Assembly: GCA_002726275.1 (NCBI GenBank)
Contig: PBSO01000006.1
Span: 11,583-58,094 of the forward strand
Source: Methanobacteriota archaeon
GTDB lineage: Archaea > Thermoplasmatota > Poseidoniia > Poseidoniales > Thalassarchaeaceae
DNA: 46,512 nt
Direction: 5' to 3'
Shown here: positions 24,893 through 35,400 of the stretch, piece after piece
How the letters are laid out: the number at the start of each line of letters is the position of its first letter
Numbering within the stretch: the first letter of the stretch is position 1
Notes under the pieces: generated by a model
Told to the model about the DNA's origin: nothing
Seen by the model: the letters and a program-made list of their open reading frames with translations, nothing else
The model's database searches: none
Program-made: the position numbers and the translations under genes

Positions 24893-26278
24893 TTAAGTGA
24901 AAATCATCCTTTCGGCTATTTCTGAGACTTTTTTCTCATAGCCGGGGAGAGTCATGATGTAAACCGCTGCCTGACTTACCTGGCGAGTCTTCAGGGCGTC
25001 GGCGATTGGTGTATGCTCCTTGAACCACCTAGTCTTTCCATCATCTCCGATTATTCTGATGTCCACTTGCGACATCCTTGGTTCAGCGAGAAGGAGTTTG
25101 ATATTAGGGACATCGACAGCAACGTATCCAGGCTCCAATCCGGACCTCTGGGCCATCTCATCCTCAAATGACCTCCTCTTCTCAGAATCAGAGGCCAGTC
25201 CGGCTAGGAGACTAATCTGGTCTTCACTCAACTCCTGCCTCCTTCGGCTAGAGCATACCTTGAGCAATTGCCTGTACTTTAGCCTCCTAATCATATCCCT
25301 GGCATAGTCTCCGGCACCATATAGGGCCTGCCAAATTTCTGCATCGACTCGCCTTTGAAGATCAACTGAGTCGGGCAATAAGTCCTCACTGCGTTCGACT
25401 GCCCTTGACAACATGATCTCTGTGACTCTTGTTACCCTGTGGAAGTATACTGCACTGTACATCAGACCACGTGCCATCAGCATCCCCTCCAAGGCAGGCA
25501 GCCCCCCTTCCTCAACCGCAATGTCGCCACCATGCCTCTCGAGACACATGATTAGTCTCCGATAGTCAATAACGCCGTGATTGACCCCTGTGAAGTGGGA
25601 GTCCCTTAGCAGGTAGTCGATCTGATCACAATCAACGGGCCCGTGAACAAGGTGAGCGAGAGTATTGTCTTGCTCGACAAAATCGGAACGCCCCTCTGAC
25701 CACGTCATAAGATTCCTCTCTGAACCCCTAGCATCAGGACCCCTAATCAGGCTGGCAACTTCCTTTGGTTCGATTCCATATCCTTCGAGAATATCGGGAA
25801 TCGCCTTCCTATTATTGATTGATTTTTCCTCTCCTTCCCTTAGTACATCGTAATCTCCAGTGATAATTCCCTCCGTTATGGACATGTGATCCATCCCCCC
25901 CCTCTCGTGTAGAATATGCTCGAGTGTGTGAGAATAGGGGCCATGGCCAACATCATGCAGCATTGCAGCAACCTGTACCAAATCGGTCTCGGAGTCGTCC
26001 AATTCCATTGACTCAGCCATCATTCCAGCTATGTGGGACACTCCCAATGAATGCTCAAAGCGAGTATGGTGAGCCCCCGGGAATACCAGGTGTGCGAGGC
26101 CGAGTTGTTTAATGTGGCTCAGCTTATTCATCTCAGGCGTCTTTAGCAAATCATTCCTGACTCCATCTATCCGAAACTGGCCGTGAATGGCGTCGTTGAT
26201 GGTCTTCATGCGCTTCCCTGCGACCCTCCGAGAGTATGTCTGCCCTTGAATCACACTCCCATTGGAGGTTGGCGACAT
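24893..26278 (-). CDS. HD-superfamily phosphohydrolase (COG1078, SAMHD1-like)
   Basis: Metal-binding HD-domain motifs are clear: HTRFEHSLGVSHIAGMMAE, LHDVGHGPYSHTLEHI and the later DCDQIDYLLRDSHFTGVNHG. Family members are dNTP triphosphohydrolases or related nucleotide phosphohydrolases; the exact substrate is not determined by sequence. The C-terminal ~150 residues are family-typical helices. The ORF track starts at 26311; ATG 26278 (MSPTSNGS, 461 residues) is preferred because a TATA-like GAAATACATTG lies about 38 bases upstream; ATG 26209 (MKTINDAIHG) is the conservative alternative because homology starts there. It is divergent from a ribbon-helix-helix regulator, with an inverted repeat in between that may link their control. 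Confidence 0.88.
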   Translation of the reverse strand: MSPTSNGSVIQGQTYSRRVAGKRMKTINDAIHGQFRIDGVRNDLLKTPEMNKLSHIKQLGLAHLVFPGAHHTRFEHSLGVSHIAGMMAESMELDDSETDLVQVAAMLHDVGHGPYSHTLEHILHERGGMDHMSITEGIITGDYDVLREGEEKSINNRKAIPDILEGYGIEPKEVASLIRGPDARGSERNLMTWSEGRSDFVEQDNTLAHLVHGPVDCDQIDYLLRDSHFTGVNHGVIDYRRLIMCLERHGGDIAVEEGGLPALEGMLMARGLMYSAVYFHRVTRVTEIMLSRAVERSEDLLPDSVDLQRRVDAEIWQALYGAGDYARDMIRRLKYRQLLKVCSSRRRQELSEDQISLLAGLASDSEKRRSFEDEMAQRSGLEPGYVAVDVPNIKLLLAEPRMSQVDIRIIGDDGKTRWFKEHTPIADALKTRQVSQAAVYIMTLPGYEKKVSEIAERMIFT

Positions 26279-26306
26279 ATTGCGTACAATGGAAACTAAG
26301 GTCCAA

Positions 26307-26337
26307 CTCAATGTATTTCATTTGCATTTCAATTGAG
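26307..26337. promoter_or_regulatory. Candidate operator between HD gene and RHH regulator
   Basis: CTCAAT and ATTGAG bound a 31-base AT-rich element that also holds the direct repeat ATTTCA-TTTGC-ATTTCA. It overlaps the TATA region of the HD gene and abuts TACAATTAAG, a TATA-like box of the divergent regulator. Ribbon-helix-helix proteins commonly bind such short inverted or tandem repeats in their own promoter, so autoregulation is likely. Confidence 0.4.
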
Positions 26338-26402
26338 ATACAATTAAGACCCCCTGCCCCTCTGTGCGGTTTGGAGGAAGCAAGTTGGCCGGTCACAGCC
26401 CC

Positions 26403-26753
26403 ATGGTTTCGCTAAGGATACCAGAGGACCACCTTCTGGAATTAGACAGGCTGGTTGGCCTTGATGGAATGAGGAACAGGTCTGATGTGATTCGATATGC
26501 CCTGAGGCAGTATCTTTCATCTGAGCACCAAATTTCGGGCGATAGGGTACAAGTAGATCTAGGTCCGGACCTGAGTGCCAGGATTAGTGACTACTGCAAG
26601 TTACACGGGGAGAACCCTGATGTTGTCCTTAGACAGGCAGCTAGGGAACACATCAGGCGTGTGGCAATAGAAGATGCCACAGTTGAGGACCTCCTTGCTG
26701 CGCGGATGGATGCTCTCCGCGCAAGACATGATGATGATTCAAACGCTATTTGA
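26403..26753 (+). CDS. Ribbon-helix-helix transcription regulator with two RHH-like units
   Basis: From the ATG at 26403 the product has 116 residues. Residues 1-38 (MVSLRIPEDHLLELDRLVGL ... RNRSDVIRYALRQYL) are a standard CopG/NikR-like RHH unit: beta strand, helix, turn, helix with the NRSDVIRYALR consensus. Residues ~50-90 (VQVDLGPDLSARISDYCKLH ... DVVLRQAAREHIRRVA) repeat the same strand-helix-helix pattern, so the chain may fold as a pseudo-dimer. The GTG at 26364 used by the track lies too close to the TATA-like box, so the ATG is preferred. It probably represses itself and the divergent HD gene. Confidence 0.82.
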   Translation: MVSLRIPEDHLLELDRLVGLDGMRNRSDVIRYALRQYLSSEHQISGDRVQVDLGPDLSARISDYCKLHGENPDVVLRQAAREHIRRVAIEDATVEDLLAARMDALRARHDDDSNAI

Positions 26754-26763
26754 GGCGAGGGAA

Positions 26764-26889
26764 ATGTGTGAGGACGGGATGCACGGAACCAACGCGGGGG
26801 GGCGCACTATGCGCCCTCTCGCACCCAATTTCGAAGGACTTCTGTCGAGAGCCAGAAAGGCCAACTCTACGATGAGGACCGAGGCTTAG
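26764..26889 (+). CDS. Possible small protein (41 residues), weak
   Basis: In the 200-base spacer between the regulator and the helicase, a frame from ATG 26764 encodes MCEDGMHGTNAGGRTMRPLA and ends NSTMRTEA. It is basic and has no recognised motif. It may be a real short gene co-transcribed with the regulator, or chance; the perfect inverted repeat at 26800-26816 lies inside it, which argues for a non-coding role of the spacer. Confidence 0.2.
   Translation: MCEDGMHGTNAGGRTMRPLAPNFEGLLSRARKANSTMRTEA
26800..26816. repeat. Perfect inverted repeat downstream of the RHH gene
   Basis: GGGCGCA-CTA-TGCGCCC has 7-bp arms and a 3-base centre, 47 bases after the regulator's stop. It could be a hairpin that ends or stabilises the regulator mRNA, or a protein-binding site. 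Its design is like the repeats at 12086 and 41473. Confidence 0.4.
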
Positions 26890-26953
26890 ATGTCCACATC
26901 CATCCGACTTTGAACCCAATCTTCTTGGTCGTTCTACTTACAGGACGCTTTCC

Positions 26954-28972
26954 ATGACTACTCCCGATGCTCCGGAACTAGGAGTTTACTTGGCTCATGA
27001 GGAGATGAGGGAGTCGCAAATTGAGATGATTTTGGATGGCATTGATTCGCTATCAAGGGGAGGTTTTCTTTTGGCGGCGGCTCCAACGGGAATTGGGAAG
27101 ACTGCTGCATCATTAGCCTCTGCATTATGCGTTGCGAGCAGTAGCGAAGGGGCTAGCCCGAAAATTATCTTCATGACAGGGAGACAGTCACAGCACAGAA
27201 TCGTAGTTGAAACTGTCAACATGATCAACTCCAGGCTACCTGTAGGCATCCCCAGGGTGAAATTGGTTGACATTATCGGACGGGAAGGAATGTGCGAGAT
27301 GGTAGATAAGTCGACGGGAAGGTGCAACTGCGAGCAGAGTACGACAGAGGAGGGCAGGCAGGCAAAGAGAAACAGAATGAAAGACATCATACTTTCCGAA
27401 CCCCGACATGTGGATTGGAGCATTAACTACGGCAAGCAGGAAAAGGTCTGTTCTTGGGCATCTGCTAGATCTGCAGTCAGGGATGCTGATATCCTGGTCT
27501 GTGACTACAACCACGTTTTCATTGAAGGAGTAAGGGAAAGTTCTCTCCCAGCAATGGGAATTGAGCTTTCTGAGTCAATACTGATTGTCGACGAAGCTCA
27601 TAACCTCCCCGATAGGATAAGAAATGGCCTGGAGAGGAGGATAACTGATCAGGTATTCAGAAGAGCCCTCGCGGACATTCAAGAATACAAAGGAAATCTC
27701 GAGAAAGTGGCTGTACAGTTGGATACAGCCGAAGCGTATGGATTTAGTGATGCCGTGAAATTGGAGGCGCAAGTTAAGGCCATCAAGGACGACAGTGGAT
27801 TGAGGAAATGGTTCAATCAGAAAACTCAGGAAAATGAAGATTCTAACTGGGATGATTTGAGGATAGACACTGATGAATTTCTGACAATACTGGGTAGAGC
27901 CATTGAGGACGTAGGAGATAATCCAGAAAATGACCATATCACACAAATTAGAGAAATGAACAGAGGACTGATGAAAGTCAAGATCGATGAAGACGAGTCA
28001 TTAGATGAGGACGAGCAAAATGACTGCGTTAGACTTGCTGAGATGCTGGATGTTTGTATCCAATACAGGAATAATGATGCTTTCTCACTCATTTTTGACA
28101 ACGTACTCGATGAACCTAGAATTACCAGTCACCTACTTGATCCGGGACTAGTTGGACAGCCCATCTTTGAAGAATGCGCTGGCTCCATACTGATGTCCGG
28201 TACACTATTCCCACCCGTCATGTATTGCGATATCCTGGGAATTCCCGAAGATGGTTACACTGGAAAGGAGTACAGCTCGGGATTTCCACCTGAGAATAGA
28301 CATGTTCTAATTGCCAGTGACGTGACCAGTAAGTTCTCCGAGAGAGAGTCTAGTTATGCAAAAATAGGTGAGCATGTTACTTCAGTTCTGAAGAATACCC
28401 CAGGGAATGTTGCAATTTTCTCCCCTAGCTATTCGATGATGGAGAGGGTGGTTTCAGACACCGGATATATCTTCGGAAGGTATCGCCTTAAGGAAGAAAG
28501 GGGGATGTCAAAGCGCTCTGTTGACGGCATGGTCAATAGACTCCACGAACTGAAATCTATGGGCAAGAATTCTGTTATCTTCGGAGTACTAAGCGGGAAG
28601 CTTTCCGAGGGGATTGATTATTCCGACAACATACTTGACGCAGTAGTCTGCATAGGTCTCCCCCTACCTCCACCCAGTGCCAAACAAGATTCTCTGTTTG
28701 AGTACTACACGAGTAGGTTTGGAAGAAGCAGGGCATGGAAGTATGCCAGTCTGCAGCCAGCCATCAACAGTGTCCTGCAAGCGCTTGGCAGACCCATTAG
28801 AAAATCCGAAGACAGAGCGATTGTAGTTCTGCTGGAAAAAAGGCTACTTGATAGCAGGAGCAAGGACTGTATGCCCGAATCAATGGACTCCCTAAGGACG
28901 TCCAGTCCGAATAGAACTGGTAAGCACGTAGAGCGTTTCTTCAAAATACCTCAATCAATGGGTTCATCTTAG
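26954..28972 (+). CDS. XPD/DinG-like superfamily 2 DNA helicase with FeS-type cysteines
   Basis: The 672-residue product has helicase motifs in order: Walker A AAAPTGIGKTAAS (~41-53), motif Ia IIFMTGRQSQH, DEAH box IVDEAHNLPD, motif III-like SILMSGTLFPP, NVAIFSPSYSMMERV, GVLSGKLSEGIDYSD, and motif VI QALGRPIRKSEDRAIV. Between Walker A and the DEAH box are cysteines at about residues 114, 124, 126 and 166, in the place of the 4Fe-4S cluster of XPD, although the CxC pair is atypical. An acidic helical arch insert (DEDESLDEDEQND) follows the DEAH box. XPD-like enzymes unwind DNA 5'-3' in repair. It follows the RHH regulator on the same strand but with a 200-base spacer. Confidence 0.93.
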   Translation: MTTPDAPELGVYLAHEEMRESQIEMILDGIDSLSRGGFLLAAAPTGIGKTAASLASALCVASSSEGASPKIIFMTGRQSQHRIVVETVNMINSRLPVGIPRVKLVDIIGREGMCEMVDKSTGRCNCEQSTTEEGRQAKRNRMKDIILSEPRHVDWSINYGKQEKVCSWASARSAVRDADILVCDYNHVFIEGVRESSLPAMGIELSESILIVDEAHNLPDRIRNGLERRITDQVFRRALADIQEYKGNLEKVAVQLDTAEAYGFSDAVKLEAQVKAIKDDSGLRKWFNQKTQENEDSNWDDLRIDTDEFLTILGRAIEDVGDNPENDHITQIREMNRGLMKVKIDEDESLDEDEQNDCVRLAEMLDVCIQYRNNDAFSLIFDNVLDEPRITSHLLDPGLVGQPIFEECAGSILMSGTLFPPVMYCDILGIPEDGYTGKEYSSGFPPENRHVLIASDVTSKFSERESSYAKIGEHVTSVLKNTPGNVAIFSPSYSMMERVVSDTGYIFGRYRLKEERGMSKRSVDGMVNRLHELKSMGKNSVIFGVLSGKLSEGIDYSDNILDAVVCIGLPLPPPSAKQDSLFEYYTSRFGRSRAWKYASLQPAINSVLQALGRPIRKSEDRAIVVLLEKRLLDSRSKDCMPESMDSLRTSSPNRTGKHVERFFKIPQSMGSS

Positions 28973-28997
28973 TTGGTCTCGTGGAGTTGATGATAAC

Positions 28998-29477
28998 ATG
29001 ACATGGAGGAGAGTGGAGATAGACATCTCCGATGAAGGCGAGGGAGGCGAGACGTCACATCCGAGTTCGTCCCTTGGCCTCGATATTTCTGCCTCTGAGT
29101 CGCATTCACAGTTTTTAGCCGAATCATCGCACATCTCCGAGGTTTCAAGAGGACATGAGGGCTTTCTCAACCAGGTTGGAGTAATCCCTGAGTCGTCAAA
29201 GATGGCTTCTAATGAGATACTTCCAGTTGGCGAACTAGTTGCCGATCTTGGTGGTTCGGTTAATGGCGACTTCATGGAAATACCGATGCCATCGACAGAT
29301 AGGAGAGACGTGGTCCTGGAGGTCATGGAGGGAGAATTGGGGAACTTGGCCAGAATAATGTCGCCAAGTTCTTTCGGTGGAGTACTGAGGACTTTCAGAC
29401 TTCCATCTGGTTCCATTATTTCCGGTGCGACTTGGAATGGCCATACATTGGGGCTGTCACTGGAGAATCACTCCTGA
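28998..29477 (+). CDS. Hypothetical acidic protein
   Basis: The 159-residue product has a Ser/Glu-rich N-terminal half (EIDISDEGEGGETSHPSSS) and a more compact C-terminal half (DRRDVVLEVMEGELGNLARI ... FGGVLRTFRLPSGSIISGA) that looks like a small beta-rich domain. No motif is recognised. TCTTAGTTGG about 26 bases upstream could be its TATA box. Its last 10 bases overlap the end of the giant minus-strand gene. Confidence 0.65.
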   Translation: MTWRRVEIDISDEGEGGETSHPSSSLGLDISASESHSQFLAESSHISEVSRGHEGFLNQVGVIPESSKMASNEILPVGELVADLGGSVNGDFMEIPMPSTDRRDVVLEVMEGELGNLARIMSPSSFGGVLRTFRLPSGSIISGATWNGHTLGLSLENHS

Positions 29478-32400
29478 GGAACCAAGGAGGTCTCTCTTGA
29501 TGGGACCTCGTCAAGCTGGTCAATCTCCTGTAGAACTGCGCTCAGTGCCATCTGGGCACTCTCCCTATGTGGCTCTCCCAATACGTGGCTAGAGTACCTT
29601 GCCTCCTCGAAAATCCTGTCCAGTGAGAGCAGTGCCTGCTCGCTAATCGGTAGAGCGTTCCTTATTGCAAGCTCGAACTCCCTGACTGTCTCGAAGTCCC
29701 TCCTCAGGAAGCCCCTGCTCATCAGAATCTGGCAGAGTCCCTCGTAGCAGTTGAATATGGCCTCCCTAACCTCGTCCCCTGCGGCCAGGAGTTCTGCGGT
29801 GTAGCTGAACACTCCTGCCAAATCATCAATGGCGGCCTGCTTTCTCCTCCTTACGAACATCACTCCTGCTACGGCTAGACCAATCAAAACAATGGCAATC
29901 AGGGCAGTCAAAGCTGGCCCTACCAAGGATGCCCCTGCCTCTGGTTCGTACACGACGTCTACGACGGCGAACTGCGAGAGTCTGGCAGCGTCTATCGGAT
30001 CTATCAGATCCGAGTCTGAGCTGAATTCCACCGATAGTTCGCCCCAGAAGGCCCTATCCCACAGAGGGTGGTTCTCGTGGAATGACTCGAATTGGTAAGT
30101 GAAAATTCCATTCTGATCGGTGACACCCACCACAGTGAAGTGAGTGGCTGTCTCGTTTACCAGCCTCGCTGTTATGGAGACTCCCTCTATGGGTTGTATA
30201 CGGTCCGTCGCTGTGACATTCACCTTTCCAGACAGGGAGCTTTCCCCGATGCCAAGATAAAGTTCGTCCGGCAAGAACTCAAAGTTGACTGGTACCTTAA
30301 TCACGACCTCGAAATTAATCACGCCGCCATTGAGGAATCTTGAGGAGTCTGGATCAACAACCAATGACATACTGGCAATTCCGGGAGGCATGGTCGATAT
30401 CGCGTTTGACTCCACTAGGAATTGGCCGGTTGTTTCGTCCCATGTGATTTTTGTATTTGGCCTGAGTGAGTCCTCCCAATATAGGGAAATTTCCATCTCC
30501 TCCATAGTATTCCCCTCTCCCCCGATCTCAATAATCCTGCCAAGGACCCTGATTGGCCTATTCCCATCGCTTCTGACAACCTCATCCTCTAGGAATAGAA
30601 TCTCAATCTTTACATCGGCCCTTGTATAGACAGTGGCATTCACAGAATTTGCTAGGTACAACTGCTCTCCTGAGAATACCAGTGAAACATCGTGGGAGCC
30701 CCTAGAGATCAGATACCCAAGTTCGTGACTGATGCTGAATGTTCCGTCTATACTGGTAGTGATGGTGGAGATGACCTCTCCATCAAGTAGGAATGACAGT
30801 TCCCTGCCCTCCAATCCGGGATTTCCCGCTGAGTCTGCATCGAATAGCCTCCCAGAGAGGTTCCATGATCCACCCCGAGTGACCACGTTGTTCTCCACCT
30901 GCAGGGTCATCCCAGTATGATACGCTATTGTGAGGTTCGCTTCAACGGATCCTTGACGGTGATATCCTTGGTCGGGTGCAATTACAGTGAGGGAGTGTTG
31001 CCCGACATCTAGGAACTCTGAGACCACCCAGGAGTGTGCCCATTGGCCATTTTCATCGGTTGTAGTTGTGCCAATCAGTATTCCGTCGATGAAAATCTGA
31101 AGAGAGTGATTCTCGAGCCATCCATTTGGCAGATTGTCCTTGACATTACCACTGAGCTTCAGAACATCTCCGACTGCAACAGGATTGGGTTGTTCTATTT
31201 CGACCTCGACAGGTCCGAATACTGTGAAAATGGTGGTTGAGTTTGAGGCGATAACGAACTCCTCGCCGCTGAATTCAATTCTAACGTTCCTAGGCCCTAG
31301 TGGCATATCTGGTGGAACGGGGAAGAACAGACTGAATGTTCCGTTATCTGAGACTGACAGTGAAGTGAGGAATTGGTCGTTCATGTAAACGTCAAGTTCT
31401 CGGCCGGGGAGGACTCTGCCAGCACCATCAGTTAGCATCCCCTCAATAAGTAGGAGTTCGTTCCTATCTATCTCCCCGGGAGGCGTAGTTAGGACTACCT
31501 GCGAGGTCTGCGTGGCATTGAATTGCTCTGTTACTGTCGAAGGGAGGAAGTACTCGGGATTCAGGGAGTCGCCCTGCCCCATTGGATCGACCCAGGTAAA
31601 TCCTCCGAGGAAGTCCACGGTGAGAGTGTGGGCTCCATAGTCAGTGTCCAGTGGGAGGTCGTATGTAATGCTCCAAGCCCCAGTTGATGCGTTGGAAATT
31701 GAAGTGTACAAAGGACCGACATCTATGCCATCTATTGAGAGGTGGACCACTCCGCCCTTTTCCTCGCCATTCTCGATCAGTGGTGCACCGTGCTCATCCA
31801 ACAGGGTTCCAGTGAATGTTACTGACTCGCCTGCTATGGCCGAGCCTGTTACTGAGGTCACTTCGAGTACAGAGGGTGCAAGTATTACCACCCTTGTCCA
31901 TGTTTCATCGCCAAGCAACCCGGTTGAGCCATTGAATCCTGCGAATGTAGCAGTTATTGTCATCGGCCCCGGTGCCCTGTTTTCGTCAGTCTGAATTGAG
32001 GTTGTAAGTATGCCACCCTCATCTGTGAATCCTGACCACGATGGCGCCCCATCTATCGAGACGTCTATCTGGCCTCCCGAAACGAACTGTCCTGAATTGT
32101 CAATCAAGGACATGTTCAGGGTGATGTTGTCACCCCTCACGACCCTCTCATCCGGATCCAAGTCGGCAGGAGATATTATCGAAAGCATGGAGAATCCCCT
32201 GCTATCGAATGACCCATCTTCGGAGCTTGCGCCGTAATAGTTGACAGAAGGGGTGTAAGAAGCAGTGATGTTATGAGTCCCCCTGGGGAATGAAAGATCT
32301 AGGAAAATCCTAGCTGCCCATGTACCGTTTGCATCGACCGTCCCACCAGTTACAGAGAAGGAGTTAGTGTCACCGTCAATAGCGAAGTTTAGTGTTGGAT

Positions 32401-35400
32401 TCAGAGCATTTCCCGATCTGTCCACGATTCCACTCCCATTACTGGATGTCAACGTACCACTGATGTCTAGGAACTCTCCCGCAGCTGGATTGGAGGTGAT
32501 TGGATCGAATGATATGGTTGTCGGGGACCTTACTGTGATGGTGTTGATAATTGTTGATGAAGTGTGCAGTGTGTCCGAACCGTTCGATCCATTGAACATG
32601 AGAATTATTGGAATAAGTCCCAAGGGATGCGAATGAGGTACTGAAAATGTGAAGTTGACAATTCCCTGTCCGTTTGTGGACTGTTCGGGGTTAAGCCATG
32701 TTTCGTGGAATAATGCGGAGACGGACATGTTTGCTAACTGTCTGTCTGCATCACTTGACTCAACCAATCTAGCACCGAATGAGATTGATGTGCCCCTGTC
32801 GACTATTGTGTTCAATATCGGGTTTCTGTCTGTTAATTGAGTCACGCCTCTGACCAAGATAGTCTCATTGCCCGTCCCCGTTAGGTAGAAGGGGGTGCTT
32901 CCGTTTTCCACACTTACCACCACGGTTTTCAGCCCGTTGCTCACTCCGTCCCCCAGTGGGTCTGTTGGCACCATTACAGAAAATGAGCCGTTCGCTGAGG
33001 TGACGTGTCCAGTGATTAGTGTCTCACTAGGGTCATTTAGGAAGAAGACCTCCAGGGTCATAGGGCCAGAAACTGAACGGTTCTGGTCAACTCCGTCGAG
33101 GACCTGCCCTTGTAATTGGAAGAATTGCCCAGCAGTAACTTCCGGCAAGGGGGCATTGTCGATCCTGATGCTGCTTGCAACCTGTACAGTAAGGTTGACC
33201 ATGCTCTCATTGCCTAGCCACCTTCCTGCGTCAGGAGTAGTCAGGCTGTCAGTGATATCGTCCGGTGCATGCAGTCGAACGTCGTAATACCCAGGAGGGG
33301 CGTCTGCAGGAATTGTAGAAGTGAAGCGAGCAACCCCATCTGATCCTGAAACTGTGCTATTGAGGACCTGCTGAAGAGGTCCGCCCCAATCGAAGTACAT
33401 ATCGACAGTAGTATTTTGCAGTCTCTTCGAACTCTCCACATCGGTGATGGTGGCATTAGTCACCAGTGTCTGTCCTGCGATTACGATCGACTGCAGGGGC
33501 TCGGACTCCACCACATACTCGGTCTGAATCCCAGCTTGCAGTACAACTGCCCCGGGAACAAGGTAGTATGCACCTCCAGACGGGGGGTTCTTCTCGAAAT
33601 CTAGAATGAGTCTGAGATCGTATACCCCCGCTCCCACGCCGCTTGGCATTTGGAATGTTATGTTGTATTCACCCGTTGTGTTGTCAATCCACTGCTCGCC
33701 CAGTCTGTATGTTACGGGAGGGGCTGGGAGGCCGTCCGGAGTAGGGGGTTGTTCCGAGGGAACTTCCATATTGACGATTATCGAGGAGTTGTTTCCGAGA
33801 ATTGTGGTGTTCAGGTTAATGTCCCTAGTGAATCCTGATATCCAGGATGTTTGTCCCCTCGGAGTCCATTCTGAGCCGAGTGTGTGAGTTACGTCTGCCC
33901 TGCCTTGGACTCTGACGGTGTCCAGAACACTATTCGGAAGAAGCCATGTGGAGCCACTGTAATTCAGTTGCCATGGGTAATCTCCGGCCTCGACATCGAT
34001 TGTTGGCCTCCATGTGACCATGACCCTAGGTAGTTCGGGATTCGATTGATTCCACACTAGCTCTCCATTGAAATCCAGAGTGTAGTCTCCCAAGAAGCTC
34101 GCGACTGAAGTTCCAGTATGGTCGGACAGTGTGACCTCTACCTCTGAATCGGAACCAACTGGTGCAGGATTTAGGATATAGCTGAAGTTGATACGGCTCT
34201 TTACTCCGTGCTCATCCCTGACCACTGCCTCATCTTTTGCGAATAGTCCATCTGCCTCGAATTGATACCTTATCTCGACAAGTCCCGCAGGGATGGGGAC
34301 ATCAGCAGCTGAGAATGACCAATTTACGGCGAACTGCCCCAGTGCCCCGGACCAATCTGAATCATTCAGATACCACGATGTCAAGGTGGTGAATGGCCCA
34401 TTTGCAGCAGATCTTCGCATCTGCATTGTCAAGGTTCCATTTAGTGCCTCAGGAATCGCCGACCTACTTAGGACGGTTCCGTTGAGGAAAATGGGCTGAT
34501 CGATCTCCAGTATGGTGTTGTTTTCCCCCTGTCCCTCTAGAGTCACCGTCAAGTTTGGAGCGGGCGTCAGGTTCAGGTTAAAGCCGACTGAGCTGGGCCG
34601 TAAGTGGTAGAGTGGCGTGCTTGCGTTATTGAGGTCTTCCTCATGCCAACCAAGGAAATTCAGAGTTGCGGAAATCAATCCTTCCTGTTCAGTTTCGTCA
34701 ATTGGGACTGAGAATTCGTAGTACCCCCCTGCACCGACGCTGGAAATGAGGCTTACTGGTCCATCGAAAGAGGTAGTGTAGTTGAGGACTACCTGTAGGC
34801 TGTCCAACTGTGTGATGTCGTTGTATGGCTCACTGGAAAGGGATATGTCGCCCGTAATTGTGGTATTCACCCCTATGCCAATCTTGGGCTCATCAGGAGG
34901 TTCCGGGTCATTCACCGACATTGACACGTCATCAGTGACATTCAGCTTCCATGGGAATGATATTCCCTGGGATCCGACATACCCATTCTGGTATGTGCGA
35001 AGAACGAGTGATCCGTATCCAGGATTGATCACTTCTTGGGGTTGACCAGTGATGTTGAAGGTCCCATTTGAGTCGGTAATTGCAGTACCTATGTAGTGCT
35101 CTTCGATTGCTGCTGAACCGGGGACATTCTCAGTCTGATTTGATTTCACCAGATACATGTCAATGGTGATGTTAGAGACCGTTGACTGGTTCTCAGTGAA
35201 CCTGAGAGTTCCCTCCAGGGATAGATTGCCAGACGATAGGTCCCTATCGAACCATATGGGCCCCCAGGTTTCATCCACGACCTCCACAGTTGAGAGTAGG
35301 GGGCACGCCTCGAAGGGGATCCATCCCAAATCGGCATCGCCGAGATTGGAGTTGGTCTGTAAATGGACCTCTACCCATGAGGTGAAATCCTTGCCGTATA

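Noticed and set aside
26674-26763. N-terminal part of the 71-residue ORF at 26674-26889.
   Set aside because: It overlaps the RHH gene in another frame; only the part from 26764 could be independent, and that is listed as weak.
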